DNA from: JBGSUZ01 sp043770095
GTDB taxonomy: Bacteria; Bacillota; Clostridia; Peptostreptococcales; Acidaminobacteraceae
Length of the DNA: 64,000 bases
NCBI GenBank assembly: GCA_043770095.1
Contig: JAYVIR010000002.1
Location: 78,706 to 142,705 of the forward strand
Reading direction: 5' to 3'
This document shows, piece after piece, positions 25,873 to 34,252 of the stretch. The notes beneath the pieces were generated by a model, which saw only the letters and a program-made list of their open reading frames with translations, was not told where the DNA came from and ran no database searches. Position 1 is the first letter of the stretch, and each line of letters starts with the position of its first letter. Both the position numbers and the translations under genes were made by a program.

Positions 25873-27939
25873 TTAAAGCCTTAGAATCTCTTTGTCACTT
25901 GCAAAATAACCTCTGAATAAATCATTGGCCGAAATTTGCATGACACTGGTAATGATTTGAATCTCTTCTGTGGTTAAAACATGCTGAATATCAATTGAAG
26001 GCAAGTCTGCAAATTCTAGATGAAGAATAACCCGACTAGGATAACCTAACCAACCAGCGAAACTTCCAAATGCAGTTTGTAGTGCACCTGATGAAGTAAA
26101 GGTTGCGCTACCACTGGTCACATTAATGCCAAGAGTATTCATAGCCACTGCAGCAGTTGAAGAGACCACTGCTCCGCCACTAACATACTCTAACTTAACG
26201 GTAGATGATTCTAAAACCAATCCAATGTTTGGATCATCAAGTGCATCCATAAATGAAATAGAAACAAGTTTTTCAGCATCACCATAGAAACCAAAGATAA
26301 ATATTGCACTTCCGGAAACAACGCTAACGCTAGCAGTTGAAGGTTGTGTGTAATAAGTTACGCTCATCACGGCGCTATTGGTATAATTCGTCGCAACCGC
26401 AATTGCTTTAATGGTAACACCGCCACCAGTAGCAGTACTTCCGGCTAAAATAATCGGTGTCCCACTTGTATAGAGCGTACTTGACGTTGTTGGTGCAGAG
26501 CCATCTGTCGTATAACGAATTGACGCATTGGCTGTCGTCGTACTTAAAACGATACTTGTGCCAGATGCCAAGTAACCTGCCACTTGGTTTGATACCGGCG
26601 TTACAGCAACCGGAAGCGTCGTTGGTTCCTCATTAGAATCTCCACTAGAACCACCGGAACTTGAACCGCCTGTGCTTGTACCAGTACCAGTAGTCGTTAC
26701 AGGATTTTCAGTGACTGTATTGGTCACCGTATTCGTCACCTTCTCAGGCAATCTTTCAAAGATCACGCCTATCACAGTGACTTCTGCAGCAACAATTCTT
26801 CCCGAGCCTGTAACTGTAAGTACCACACGAATCTGTACCAACTGAATAACGGTTCCGGACGAAAGCGCCACAGTACTATTGAGTGCCGTTTCGCTTACCG
26901 TAAATGTCGCTATGTTGGTTACACCTTGAGTCGAAATCTTCATTTGAGGTGCCAAAACCAATACCGATTTAAAAACACCTTCAAAAATAACTTGTCCACC
27001 TTGAGCTATAGCTGCGACTTCAACCACTAAATCTTTAACGCCGAGCGCCAAAATTCGCACAGGCAAATCAGAAGTTTTCATCATAATCACTTTGCCATAA
27101 CTACCGCCATTAATTCTAATCGAATCCGGACCCCCACCTTTAATGAAGGTTTGCCCCTGAACGACAACATTGTTTAAAGTCACCGTACCTTGACCCACAG
27201 ATTCATCAATGGTCAAATCGCCTTTAATGGTCAAGTTTTGCAAAATGACGCCATCCGCTTTTACCACAACACTTTTAGACACAAATTCCGTGCCCGTAGC
27301 TGGTCCAAAAGTACCCGCTTTTCCGTAAGTTACCGCTCTAGCATTGTCTAATTTATTGGTAGCCACAACGGCTTCTGCCCGATTAATGCCCTTCGTTGCT
27401 TTAAAGAGGCCATTGCCATAACCAGAGAAATAACCTGCTTTTACAGCCGCGCCAATATAGCCTTTAGCCCAACTGTTGCCTGCAATGTCTTTAAACTGTT
27501 CTGCTACCTGCAAATCTACATTCAAACTTTCAAGTTTGCAGAAAATAGCTGCAACTTCTTGTCTTTGAATTGGCTGATTCGGCAGCATGCGCCCATCTGG
27601 GTAACCACTTATGTAACCTGCTGCTACAGCCTTTTTCACAACTGCATAATACCATTCATTTGATTTTACATCTGTAAAACTTATGTCTTTTTCCGAGGTG
27701 AAGTTATACACTTTGTTAACAATTGTCATGAACTCTGCTCTGGTCATTGTTGCATCTGGTTTAAACGTGCCATCCGGATACCCTGAGATAAGCCCTTTGC
27801 TCATCCACTCCGAAACAACATCCCCAGCCCAATGCCCCGCTAAGTCACTCGATTGCGCCGATGAAAAAATTGGCATCATACCCAATACCATAACCAATAC
27901 CATCAATAGCGACAATCTTTTGCTAAATTGCTTGTTCAA
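25873..27939 (-). CDS. SLH protein, paralog of the adjacent SLH gene
   Basis: The 688-residue protein shares the whole architecture of its downstream neighbour: signal peptide, three SLH domains (LAGHWAGDVV...ISGYPDGTFKPDAT; FTDVKSNEWYYAVV; FKDIAGNSWAKGYIG), beta-helix-like region, low-complexity linker (Gly/Ser/Thr-rich with NEEPTT), CHB_HEX_C_1-like domain (RYTTDGSAPTTSST) and a final beta domain, with a short C-terminal extension. The start is TTG at 27939 with AAAGGAGGG seven bases upstream. A terminator ends only 27 bases before the start, so expression may depend on readthrough from the sugar-transferase gene. Confidence 0.88.
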   Translation of the reverse strand: MNKQFSKRLSLLMVLVMVLGMMPIFSSAQSSDLAGHWAGDVVSEWMSKGLISGYPDGTFKPDATMTRAEFMTIVNKVYNFTSEKDISFTDVKSNEWYYAVVKKAVAAGYISGYPDGRMLPNQPIQRQEVAAIFCKLESLNVDLQVAEQFKDIAGNSWAKGYIGAAVKAGYFSGYGNGLFKATKGINRAEAVVATNKLDNARAVTYGKAGTFGPATGTEFVSKSVVVKADGVILQNLTIKGDLTIDESVGQGTVTLNNVVVQGQTFIKGGGPDSIRINGGSYGKVIMMKTSDLPVRILALGVKDLVVEVAAIAQGGQVIFEGVFKSVLVLAPQMKISTQGVTNIATFTVSETALNSTVALSSGTVIQLVQIRVVLTVTGSGRIVAAEVTVIGVIFERLPEKVTNTVTNTVTENPVTTTGTGTSTGGSSSGGSSGDSNEEPTTLPVAVTPVSNQVAGYLASGTSIVLSTTTANASIRYTTDGSAPTTSSTLYTSGTPIILAGSTATGGGVTIKAIAVATNYTNSAVMSVTYYTQPSTASVSVVSGSAIFIFGFYGDAEKLVSISFMDALDDPNIGLVLESSTVKLEYVSGGAVVSSTAAVAMNTLGINVTSGSATFTSSGALQTAFGSFAGWLGYPSRVILHLEFADLPSIDIQHVLTTEEIQIITSVMQISANDLFRGYFASDKEILRL

Positions 27940-27965
27940 AATACATCCCTCCTTTATACCAACGT

Positions 27966-28001
27966 AAAAACGGACACCACTGCTTCCGATGTCCGTTTTT
28001 T
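27966..28001 (-). terminator. Terminator between sugar transferase and SLH genes
   Basis: Arms AAAAACGGACA and TGTCCGTTTTT pair perfectly around a 13-base loop, giving a U-tract on the minus strand. The next ribosome site begins only about ten bases later. Confidence 0.88.
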
Positions 28002-28029
28002 ACCCCTGATAAAGATTGGATAAACACTT

Positions 28030-29445
28030 TTAATGAAATTCGATGACGCCGTCCTTCTTTTTTTCTGTAAAACGGCGCACTTTTAAAATTTCCGAGTAGC
28101 TGAGATCTTTGTTCTCGCCTCGTTTTAAGGTTCCAACAATAATTTTTTTCAAAGTATCAAAAAGAATTTTCACATCGAATATGAGGCTTGAATTCTTTAT
28201 GTATAATAAATCAAATTTAATTTTATTCTCTGGGGTGGTCGCATATTTGCCAAGTACTTGTGCAAGACCCGTGACGCCCGCTTTTACAGATAATCGGTAC
28301 TGAAAATCTGGAATGTCTTTCGAAAATTGATCTATGAAGAAAGGTCTTTCAGGCCTTGGCCCTACAAGAGACATGTCCCCTTTTATCACATTGAAAAGCT
28401 GAGGCAGCTCATCCAACCAGAATTTTCTGAGGACTTTGCCAAGCGATGTCACCCGAGGGTCATTTTCCGTTGCCCAAATAGCGCCAGTGGCTTTTTCAGC
28501 ATCTTTTCTCATTGACCTAAATTTGTAAAGCATAAAACGCTTGTTGTTGATAGTCACCCGTTCCTGCCTATACAGCACAGGTCTACCCTCTGTGAGCAAA
28601 ATCAATAAAGCGACTATTGCCATAATTGGCAGCAAGATGATTAACATCATAAAAGAAAGCACTAAATCAAAAGTGCGTTTCATAATCATGCGTTCCTTGG
28701 ATAGGTAGAGGCTGTCGATGCGAAACATCGGTATGTCAGAGACTTGAATGAGGCTTGAATTGAAAATGGCAATTTCAAACGTCTTGGGAATCATATACAA
28801 CGACTTATCCATGCTGATGCAGTGCGTGATGATTTTATCCTTCACGTTATTTTCTACCTGATCTGACAGATAAATTTTCTCTACGCGATCCACATATTTT
28901 AGGTACGCCGGCTGACTGATTGGATCGACATAATAAGTCAAGCGCTCTTTATATACACGAGAAGTAAGAATTTTGCTCACCAACATCTCTTTATCTTTTT
29001 CTGGCCCAATAATCATGATTTTCCGCTTGCCTTTTAAGACGCGAATCAATCTGATAAAAATGAGTTTTACCGCAATAAAGGAAAAAAACTGTATGAGAAA
29101 CGCCATCATAATAACTGTTCTCGGCAGCGCAAAACTTCTGAGCATGAATGCAAGCGCCATATAAAGCACACTTAGAAACGTCACTGCAATGCTTATTATG
29201 GCGATGTTCTCAGACTTCGACTTATTAACTGTGCTGAATAAACCTACAAATAAGAAGACGAAGAGCGCTGCAAACATCAGCCAAGGGATGGTAATCCAAA
29301 AAGCCTCAAAGTTACGTGCATCATAGCCATTGAATAAATCTAATGTGAGGCTGATGTAATATGAGCCAAACAGGATCAATTCATATAGTCCAAACTCTAT
29401 AAATTTTAAAAACAAGCCGTCTTTCTTCAGACTTGAACCGCCCAT
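28030..29445 (-). CDS. Polyprenyl-phosphate sugar-phosphate transferase (initiating enzyme)
   Basis: The 471-residue protein has four or five N-terminal helices and a central CoA-binding-like segment, then one helix (about 260-285) and the catalytic bacterial sugar-transferase domain. Diagnostic motifs are KRTFDLVLSFMML, YKFRSMRKDAE, TSLGKVLRKFWLDELPQLFNVIKGDMSLVGPRPERP and KAGVTGLAQV. Such enzymes transfer a sugar-1-phosphate to undecaprenyl phosphate to start a polysaccharide or glycan. The start at 29445 has AGAGGTG five bases upstream. It sits apart from the main polysaccharide locus but could initiate its polymer or the S-layer glycan. Confidence 0.9.
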   Translation of the reverse strand: MGGSSLKKDGLFLKFIEFGLYELILFGSYYISLTLDLFNGYDARNFEAFWITIPWLMFAALFVFLFVGLFSTVNKSKSENIAIISIAVTFLSVLYMALAFMLRSFALPRTVIMMAFLIQFFSFIAVKLIFIRLIRVLKGKRKIMIIGPEKDKEMLVSKILTSRVYKERLTYYVDPISQPAYLKYVDRVEKIYLSDQVENNVKDKIITHCISMDKSLYMIPKTFEIAIFNSSLIQVSDIPMFRIDSLYLSKERMIMKRTFDLVLSFMMLIILLPIMAIVALLILLTEGRPVLYRQERVTINNKRFMLYKFRSMRKDAEKATGAIWATENDPRVTSLGKVLRKFWLDELPQLFNVIKGDMSLVGPRPERPFFIDQFSKDIPDFQYRLSVKAGVTGLAQVLGKYATTPENKIKFDLLYIKNSSLIFDVKILFDTLKKIIVGTLKRGENKDLSYSEILKVRRFTEKKKDGVIEFH

Positions 29446-29498
29446 GGTTACACCTCTATTGGTTTATTTTGCTTTTGTTTTTTGTTGAGTCATATTCG

Positions 29499-30899
29499 CT
29501 ATTTTGATGGGACATATTTTGTTGCTCGGCTTTGTCCTAATTTTTGGATCTTGTTTTTTTGAATCATTTCTTTTAAAATGACATTTACGCGTGGTTTTGA
29601 TAAACCAAGCAACGCCATAGCCTGCGATATGTTTATTTCATGATTTTCTTTTAGATATTCAACGATTATTTTTTCCGATTCTGATACGCTTTGTTTTGCG
29701 TCTTGCTTTGCGTCTTGCTTTGCGTCTTGATTTGCGTCTTGCTTTGCGTCTTGATTTGCGTCTTGCTCTCTATAGAAAATAAATTTTACAAACAAACCTG
29801 TTTCAATAATTTCTGGTCTTTTCAAACCTTTGTCTGTACACAGACGCATCGCTCTTTGAACACCTCGACCCCATTGCTCAATTTTCTTTGCCTCTTTAAA
29901 CAAACGAACAATTACTTTATTCCGAATTTCAGAGCGTCCACCAACCACTTCATCCGAAGTGATACCTTTCGGGAAAGCACCTGGTGAGGTGATTTCAATT
30001 CGCGAATCGAAAATAGCAATTTTGATATCCGAACCTGACATATTGTAATCTCTATGGATGATTGCATTGACAACCGCTTCCCTTAGAGCCTCCGGCGGTA
30101 TTTCATAGACATCTACTCTCGTTGTAAAGTCCTCGCCAACTTCACCGTGAAGGTAAATATGCGATAGCAAGAATTTTATGGTTTGATCTAACTGCTCGAA
30201 AATATTCCCAGTATATTCTTTTTGATCGATGAAAACATCCATATTTTCGCCTTTAAAGCGCGCACATTTAATTCGTGCCTGTTCAAACAGACCAAGTATA
30301 ATTGGCACTGAATTGGTATATTTTCGTTTCCCATTGATCTCAGAAATAAGCTTCATATTCTCTAAATCTTTAACAATTAGCGGACGACCAAAATAAGGTT
30401 CAAGTTGCTCAACAAGGCCTATTTCGCTAAGTTCTTCAGCAGAATTTATCCAATAATCTTCATCAAATGATATGTTCATCTTTTGACGTTCCAATTCTTG
30501 AATGAATTCTAGATCTGCTTTCTTATTCGTCGCCCCTACTCGAATATAAGTCCCGTCTAGTTTACCCATACTTTTCATGAAATGAGGTTTAATCGGGCTT
30601 GGGTAGACTTCAATGACTAGCAGCATTTTATCTTCAATAGCATATCCATAAATGTCAGGCAACACCATCGGATGGACCTTATCATGTAAAATGTTTGATA
30701 TCCGATCCATCTTATCTGTAAGATCAATCTCTGGAATGCCCACAATTTCGCCTTGGTCAGAAATACCAATGATCAGTTTTCCGCCTGAACCATTCGCAAA
30801 GGCGATTACAGTCTTGGCAATTTTATCTGTATTTGGCATTTCCACTTTAAATTCAATGGTTTTTCCTTCGCCTTTTTGAATGCTGTCCTGTATGCTCAA
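29499..30899 (-). CDS. AlbA_2/Schlafen-type ATP-binding protein with winged helix
   Basis: The 466-residue protein has an N-terminal AlbA_2 (Schlafen AAA_4) domain, seen as EGKTIEFKVEMPN, KTVIAFANGSGGKLIIGI and TYIRVGATNKKAD. The middle region has the RecG-like GHKL/ATP-binding signature (EALREAVVNAIIHRDY, IEITSPGAFPKGI, QWGRGVQRAMRLC). A tandem DANQ/DAKQ repeat links to a C-terminal winged helix (INISQAMALLGLSKPRVNVIL). Family members act as regulators or, in some cases, defence proteins; the function here is unknown. The start is TTG at 30899 behind AGAGGGG; spacing is long, so it is uncertain. Confidence 0.85.
   Translation of the reverse strand: MSIQDSIQKGEGKTIEFKVEMPNTDKIAKTVIAFANGSGGKLIIGISDQGEIVGIPEIDLTDKMDRISNILHDKVHPMVLPDIYGYAIEDKMLLVIEVYPSPIKPHFMKSMGKLDGTYIRVGATNKKADLEFIQELERQKMNISFDEDYWINSAEELSEIGLVEQLEPYFGRPLIVKDLENMKLISEINGKRKYTNSVPIILGLFEQARIKCARFKGENMDVFIDQKEYTGNIFEQLDQTIKFLLSHIYLHGEVGEDFTTRVDVYEIPPEALREAVVNAIIHRDYNMSGSDIKIAIFDSRIEITSPGAFPKGITSDEVVGGRSEIRNKVIVRLFKEAKKIEQWGRGVQRAMRLCTDKGLKRPEIIETGLFVKFIFYREQDANQDAKQDANQDAKQDAKQDAKQSVSESEKIIVEYLKENHEINISQAMALLGLSKPRVNVILKEMIQKNKIQKLGQSRATKYVPSK
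29697..29768 (-). repeat. 12-bp tandem repeat in the AlbA_2 gene
   Basis: About six near-identical copies of GCGTCTTGCTTT or GCGTCTTGATTT (plus strand) encode the protein repeat DAKQ/DANQ. Copy changes would keep the frame and alter only linker length. Confidence 0.88.
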
Positions 30900-30960
30900 G
30901 CCTGATCACCCCTCTGCCTTAATTTTCAACCACTACCGACAACCCATTCAAGCATCATGA

Positions 30961-31413
30961 TTAAAGGAATGACACGACCTGACTCGTCAATAAAAAGACA
31001 ATAAAACCTGAAATGATGACACCACCTGTAATTGATGCCCATGCAGATCTAAACTTCATGCCGAGCATGACCGCAATCACACAGCCTGTATAAGCACCTG
31101 TCGTTGGAAACGGTACCGCTACAAAGAGAAGCAGTCCCCAAAAGCGAAACCGATCATAGCCTTGGAATTTAGTCATTGCACGATCTTCATAACGTTCAAT
31201 CCAATTTCTGAGTTTTGTGAGTGTTTTTAGACGCTCAAACATCGGCTCAATTAAAAGCAGTAAGAATGGCACCACTAATGCGTTTCCAAAAACGCTTATA
31301 ACCGATGCAACAGCAGGGCTTAAACCAAGCGAAACACCGAGTGGGATAGCGCCTCTTAGTTCAGAAATTGGGGTCATGGACATGATCAGGGTGTACAAAT
31401 ACGAATTGGTCAT
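30961..31413 (-). CDS. Small multidrug-export-like membrane protein (Sm_multidrug_ex family)
   Basis: The 150-residue protein has four predicted helices and the family signature MTPISELRGAIPLGVSLGLSP at the N-terminus, with RFWGLLLFVAVPFPTTGAYTG in the middle. The family is annotated as putative small multidrug export, but its function is not well established. AAGGAG precedes the ATG by six bases. Confidence 0.82.
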   Translation of the reverse strand: MTNSYLYTLIMSMTPISELRGAIPLGVSLGLSPAVASVISVFGNALVVPFLLLLIEPMFERLKTLTKLRNWIERYEDRAMTKFQGYDRFRFWGLLLFVAVPFPTTGAYTGCVIAVMLGMKFRSAWASITGGVIISGFIVFLLTSQVVSFL

Positions 31414-31469
31414 TGAATACTCCTTGTATTTTCATTTATTATTTTTAACGTTATTACAATACACTAGTT

Positions 31470-32345
31470 TTACTCACACTTTTTCGGCAAGTAATTCCAG
31501 ACTAATTTTACCATAAACTGAAGCGAAATTCCCAAATAGACACAAATAGTAACTAAAAAATTGTATTTTTTCAAATAGTGTTTATTGTAAAAGAGAAACA
31601 TAGCTTCGTAGAAATTATAGAGTGTTTTAAACTTTCGTTTTTTACCACTGGCACCCTTATAATGGATTACATCTCCTAGGTTTGGATTGTAAACAACTTT
31701 ATAACCCGCTTCTTTGATTCGGTAACACCAATCGATGTCCTCGCCGTACATGAAAAAGCGTTCGTCGAGCATGCCCACTTCCTCAATGACTTTTCTGGGA
31801 AGCACCATAAAGGCACCCGAAATCATGTCCACTTCACAGATTTTATGCTCATCTAAATGGCTTAGTTTATAAATATCCAGTTCAGGGCGATTTAGCCACT
31901 TGTGCGCCTTCAAAAAATAGAAAAGTGAGGCTTTAGGTGTTGGAAAGCCTCTTCTGCAACCTTGATCAAGTTTCCCATCTGGCGTAATGAGCCTACAGCC
32001 GAGCGCGCCAACTTTGGGGTTCTCTTCTAAATAGGCAATTGCCTTTGAAAAACTGTCTGTTGTCAGTTCGGTGTCTGAGTTTAGGAGGGCGATGTAGTCC
32101 CGTTTAGCCATCTTTATGGCCTGGTTATTGGCTTTTCCAAAGCCGAGGTTGGTGGCGTTGGTATGTACGCTAACGCCAGAAAGTTCACGGCAAGCTCCTT
32201 CTAAAAGCCTTGCCTCCTCAGCACCGGACGCATTATCGATGACAATGATCTCATATTCAACGTTCTTCGTCTTTTCAAGAACAGATTTTATCGTATTTAA
32301 TGTTATTTCAAGTGTTTTGTAATTTACAATTGCTATGGAAATCAT
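31470..32345 (-). CDS. GT2 glycosyltransferase (rhamnosyltransferase-like)
   Basis: The protein of about 291 residues has the GT-A motifs AIVNYKTLEITL, EIIVIDNASG, NLGFGKANNQAI, LLNSDTEL, and the acceptor-site region RFFMYGEDIDWCYRIKEAGYKV. The pattern is that of cytoplasmic GT2 enzymes adding rhamnose or similar sugars to lipid-linked polymers. The ATG at 32345 is six bases after AAAGGTG; a GTG at 32354 overlaps that site. A membrane-attaching hydrophobic C-terminus (KKYNFLVTICVYLGISLQ) is visible. Confidence 0.87.
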   Translation of the reverse strand: MISIAIVNYKTLEITLNTIKSVLEKTKNVEYEIIVIDNASGAEEARLLEGACRELSGVSVHTNATNLGFGKANNQAIKMAKRDYIALLNSDTELTTDSFSKAIAYLEENPKVGALGCRLITPDGKLDQGCRRGFPTPKASLFYFLKAHKWLNRPELDIYKLSHLDEHKICEVDMISGAFMVLPRKVIEEVGMLDERFFMYGEDIDWCYRIKEAGYKVVYNPNLGDVIHYKGASGKKRKFKTLYNFYEAMFLFYNKHYLKKYNFLVTICVYLGISLQFMVKLVWNYLPKKCE

Positions 32346-32381
32346 TTTTTTCACCTTTTTATTTGATTTTATAAATAGCTA

Positions 32382-32792
32382 TCACTCAACTGAAGTCATT
32401 TTTTCTTTCATGGCGCTAAATGCTGGAAAATAGACATTTTGAATGAGGTTTACGATTTCTTCTATCGTCTCTTCATCATATGTATGACTCGTCAGATTTC
32501 GACTTTTTATCATCTCCATCCAAACTTCTCCATTTTCAATAAGACCCACTTTAAACGCTTCTCGAGTCACATCTCGAGAACCATATAAATCTAATACACC
32601 TTTCATTTCTAAAAAATCCTTTAATGTTTTCCATGCTAATTCATGTGTATATTCAAAAGCTTGCACAACACCTTGCTTTTCCAGTCTTGATAACTCTCTT
32701 TTTTCCATCAACTCAACAGCCTCTGCCAATTGATTAAATGCTTTTTTGTAGTTGTTAAATCTTTGAATCCAGCGAATATCTTTCTCCACCAC
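32382..32792 (-). CDS. HEPN-domain protein (HI0074/HepT-like)
   Basis: The 136-residue helical protein has the HI0074/HepT pattern: VVQAFEYTHELAWKTLKDFLE and the HEPN R-x4-H motif in SRNLTSHTYDE. HEPN/MNT pairs act as toxin-antitoxin systems in which the HEPN protein is an RNase or toxin and the MNT protein neutralises it by nucleotide transfer. This gene follows its MNT partner by ten bases, with antitoxin first. AGAGGTGA lies before the start. Confidence 0.85.
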   Translation of the reverse strand: MVEKDIRWIQRFNNYKKAFNQLAEAVELMEKRELSRLEKQGVVQAFEYTHELAWKTLKDFLEMKGVLDLYGSRDVTREAFKVGLIENGEVWMEMIKSRNLTSHTYDEETIEEIVNLIQNVYFPAFSAMKEKMTSVE

Positions 32793-32802
32793 GAATCACC
32801 TC

Positions 32803-33108
32803 TCATCGCTTAAAAATTTCAATCCCATGTGTATTGATATGTTCTTTTAATGCGTCATTGTGAATTTCGTCGTAATATAATAAATCTATCATATAGGGAA
32901 TTTGCATTTCGTCGTTAAGGACAGCGCTAAATCGTTGCACTTTTCGACTGGTTAGTTCGCTTCCCCATATTGCTAAATCAATATCTGAGCCATTTTTATA
33001 ATTGCCCATAGCACGACTTCCAAATAGCACAACACGTTCTATTATTTCAGATTCCTCTAAAAAAGCCATCAATGCTTTGTAGCTCTTCTCACTGATTCCA
33101 TAGGTCAT
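32803..33108 (-). CDS. MNT-type nucleotidyltransferase (HI0073/MntA-like)
   Basis: The 101-residue protein has the minimal nucleotidyltransferase motif GS-x10-DxD, seen as LFGSRAMGNYKNGSDIDLAI, with a later IPYMIDLLYYDEI providing the third acidic residue. Members of this group adenylylate or otherwise modify their HEPN partner. It is upstream of the HEPN gene in the pair. GAGGG precedes the ATG. Confidence 0.87.
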   Translation of the reverse strand: MTYGISEKSYKALMAFLEESEIIERVVLFGSRAMGNYKNGSDIDLAIWGSELTSRKVQRFSAVLNDEMQIPYMIDLLYYDEIHNDALKEHINTHGIEIFKR

Positions 33109-33127
33109 ATTTTTCCCTCTAAAAAGT

Positions 33128-33427
33128 CTATTTTAATGTTTTTTCAATCACCGAGTATTCTTTCTCGATGACACGCTTAAACGATTCCGAAAGATTATTC
33201 CAGTTAAGTAAATCTACCTTTATGGTCATATCAGAATTCATCAGCGCCTCGCGAAGTTGAATTTCCTTCTCCTGTTCTATAGTGCCAAACAAAACCAAAT
33301 CTAAATCAAAATAAGGCTTTGCACATCCTTTTTGGCGCGAGCCAAACACCCATACCTCGCAGTTTGAGGTGAACTCATCTAAAATTTCGATTAAAATTGA
33401 ATAATCACGATCTGTTAAATTATACAT
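33128..33427 (-). CDS. MNT-type nucleotidyltransferase, second pair
   Basis: The 99-residue protein has GS-x10-DxD with the sequence FGSRQKGCAKPYFDLDLVL and a third acidic position in IKVDLLNWNNLSESFKRVIE. It differs clearly from the neighbouring MNT protein, so this is a second lineage and not a recent copy. It overlaps the end of its HEPN partner by eight bases, with HEPN first, the reverse order of the adjacent pair. Confidence 0.85.
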   Translation of the reverse strand: MYNLTDRDYSILIEILDEFTSNCEVWVFGSRQKGCAKPYFDLDLVLFGTIEQEKEIQLREALMNSDMTIKVDLLNWNNLSESFKRVIEKEYSVIEKTLK

Positions 33428-33842
33428 TGCGTTGCTCGAGTGCCGTTAAAAATTGTTTTGCGTAAGGAAGAAATATCTTCGTTGTTTCGTACACCTTTTC
33501 AGAAATTTCTTGATCATAAATATGCGATGTTTGGTTTCTTGCACGATGAAAATCCATCCATTTTTGGACATCTTCAATCAATAGATTCTCCGCGGCAACT
33601 CTAAAAAGTTCAATTCTTGGAACACCGTCAACCACATCTGGACTCACTTGTTCTTCAAGCCAGCGCTTCATAAACTTCCAACACAATTCATATGTAAATT
33701 CAAAATACTGAATCACGCCAGCCATAATCAATTCCATTTCATCCGGATCTATTTCAAGGTCGGCTTCCTTAACCTCTGCAATTTTAAGCACACGCTCTAA
33801 AGACAACATCGCTTTGCTAATACTAAATAATTCAAGCGCCAT
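33420..33842 (-). CDS. HEPN-domain protein (HI0074-like), second pair
   Basis: The helical protein of about 140 residues has YFEFTYELCWKFMKRWLEE and the HEPN R-x4-H motif in RARNQTSHIYDQ. It is upstream of and overlaps its MNT partner. The ATG at 33842 follows GGGTG; a GTG nine bases further up is possible. A third, collapsed pair lies directly upstream. Confidence 0.83.
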   Translation of the reverse strand: MALELFSISKAMLSLERVLKIAEVKEADLEIDPDEMELIMAGVIQYFEFTYELCWKFMKRWLEEQVSPDVVDGVPRIELFRVAAENLLIEDVQKWMDFHRARNQTSHIYDQEISEKVYETTKIFLPYAKQFLTALEQRNV

Positions 33843-33883
33843 TAAGTACACCCACTTTCTTAAATTTCAGTTTGGTTTGAAGA

Positions 33884-34042
33884 TCAATAATCTAACTTTA
33901 CGCCTGTTTCTTCAATAATCTTTTGAAATGAAACCGTCAGCCGATGGTAATCCACTAATTCCCAACAAAGTTCATATGTAAATTCTAATGCGCGTGTCAG
34001 TGATTTCAATGCACTGTCAAAACTGCTCAATTCTAAAATCAT
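33884..34042 (-). pseudogene. Collapsed third HEPN-MNT pair
   Basis: A 52-codon ORF starts like a HEPN protein (SALKSLTRALEFTYELCWE) and continues without a break into what resembles the end of an MNT protein (LVDYHRLTVSFQKIIEETGV). The HEPN motif and the GS-x10-DxD motif are both missing. This is best explained by an internal deletion joining the start of a HEPN gene to the end of its MNT partner, in the same order as the neighbouring pair. It is unlikely to be functional, though the short fusion could still be translated. Confidence 0.65.
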
Positions 34043-34074
34043 TGATCCACTTCCGCAAAATTGCTACTTAAAAA

Positions 34075-34122
34075 TTACTTTCTATTATGCTCCATTGTAA
34101 CATGCAGTATAATAGAAAGTAA
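34075..34122. repeat. Perfect 14-bp inverted repeat upstream of HEPN/MNT genes
   Basis: TTACTTTCTATTAT (34075-34088) and ATAATAGAAAGTAA (34109-34122) are exact reverse complements around 20 bases. On the minus strand a CATAAT that could be a -10 overlaps the downstream arm. It may be an operator for the toxin-antitoxin genes or the end of a small element. Confidence 0.6.
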
Positions 34123-34175
34123 GTGGAATTTGTTTACATTCATTTTGAAATATGCACAACATTGCATAGTCTAAC

Positions 34176-34207
34176 ACAATAGTTTCTTCCACAAAAGAAA
34201 CTATTGT
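34176..34207. terminator. Hairpin, probable terminator, before the AAA relic
   Basis: ACAATAGTTTCTT and AAGAAACTATTGT pair perfectly (13 bp) around CCACAA and are followed by a T-rich but interrupted tract. It lies between the HEPN control region and the relic ORF. Confidence 0.5.
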
Positions 34208-34252
34208 ACTTTTAGTCATTTTATTCTTTTATAAAAGAAAGGATGTGATTGC

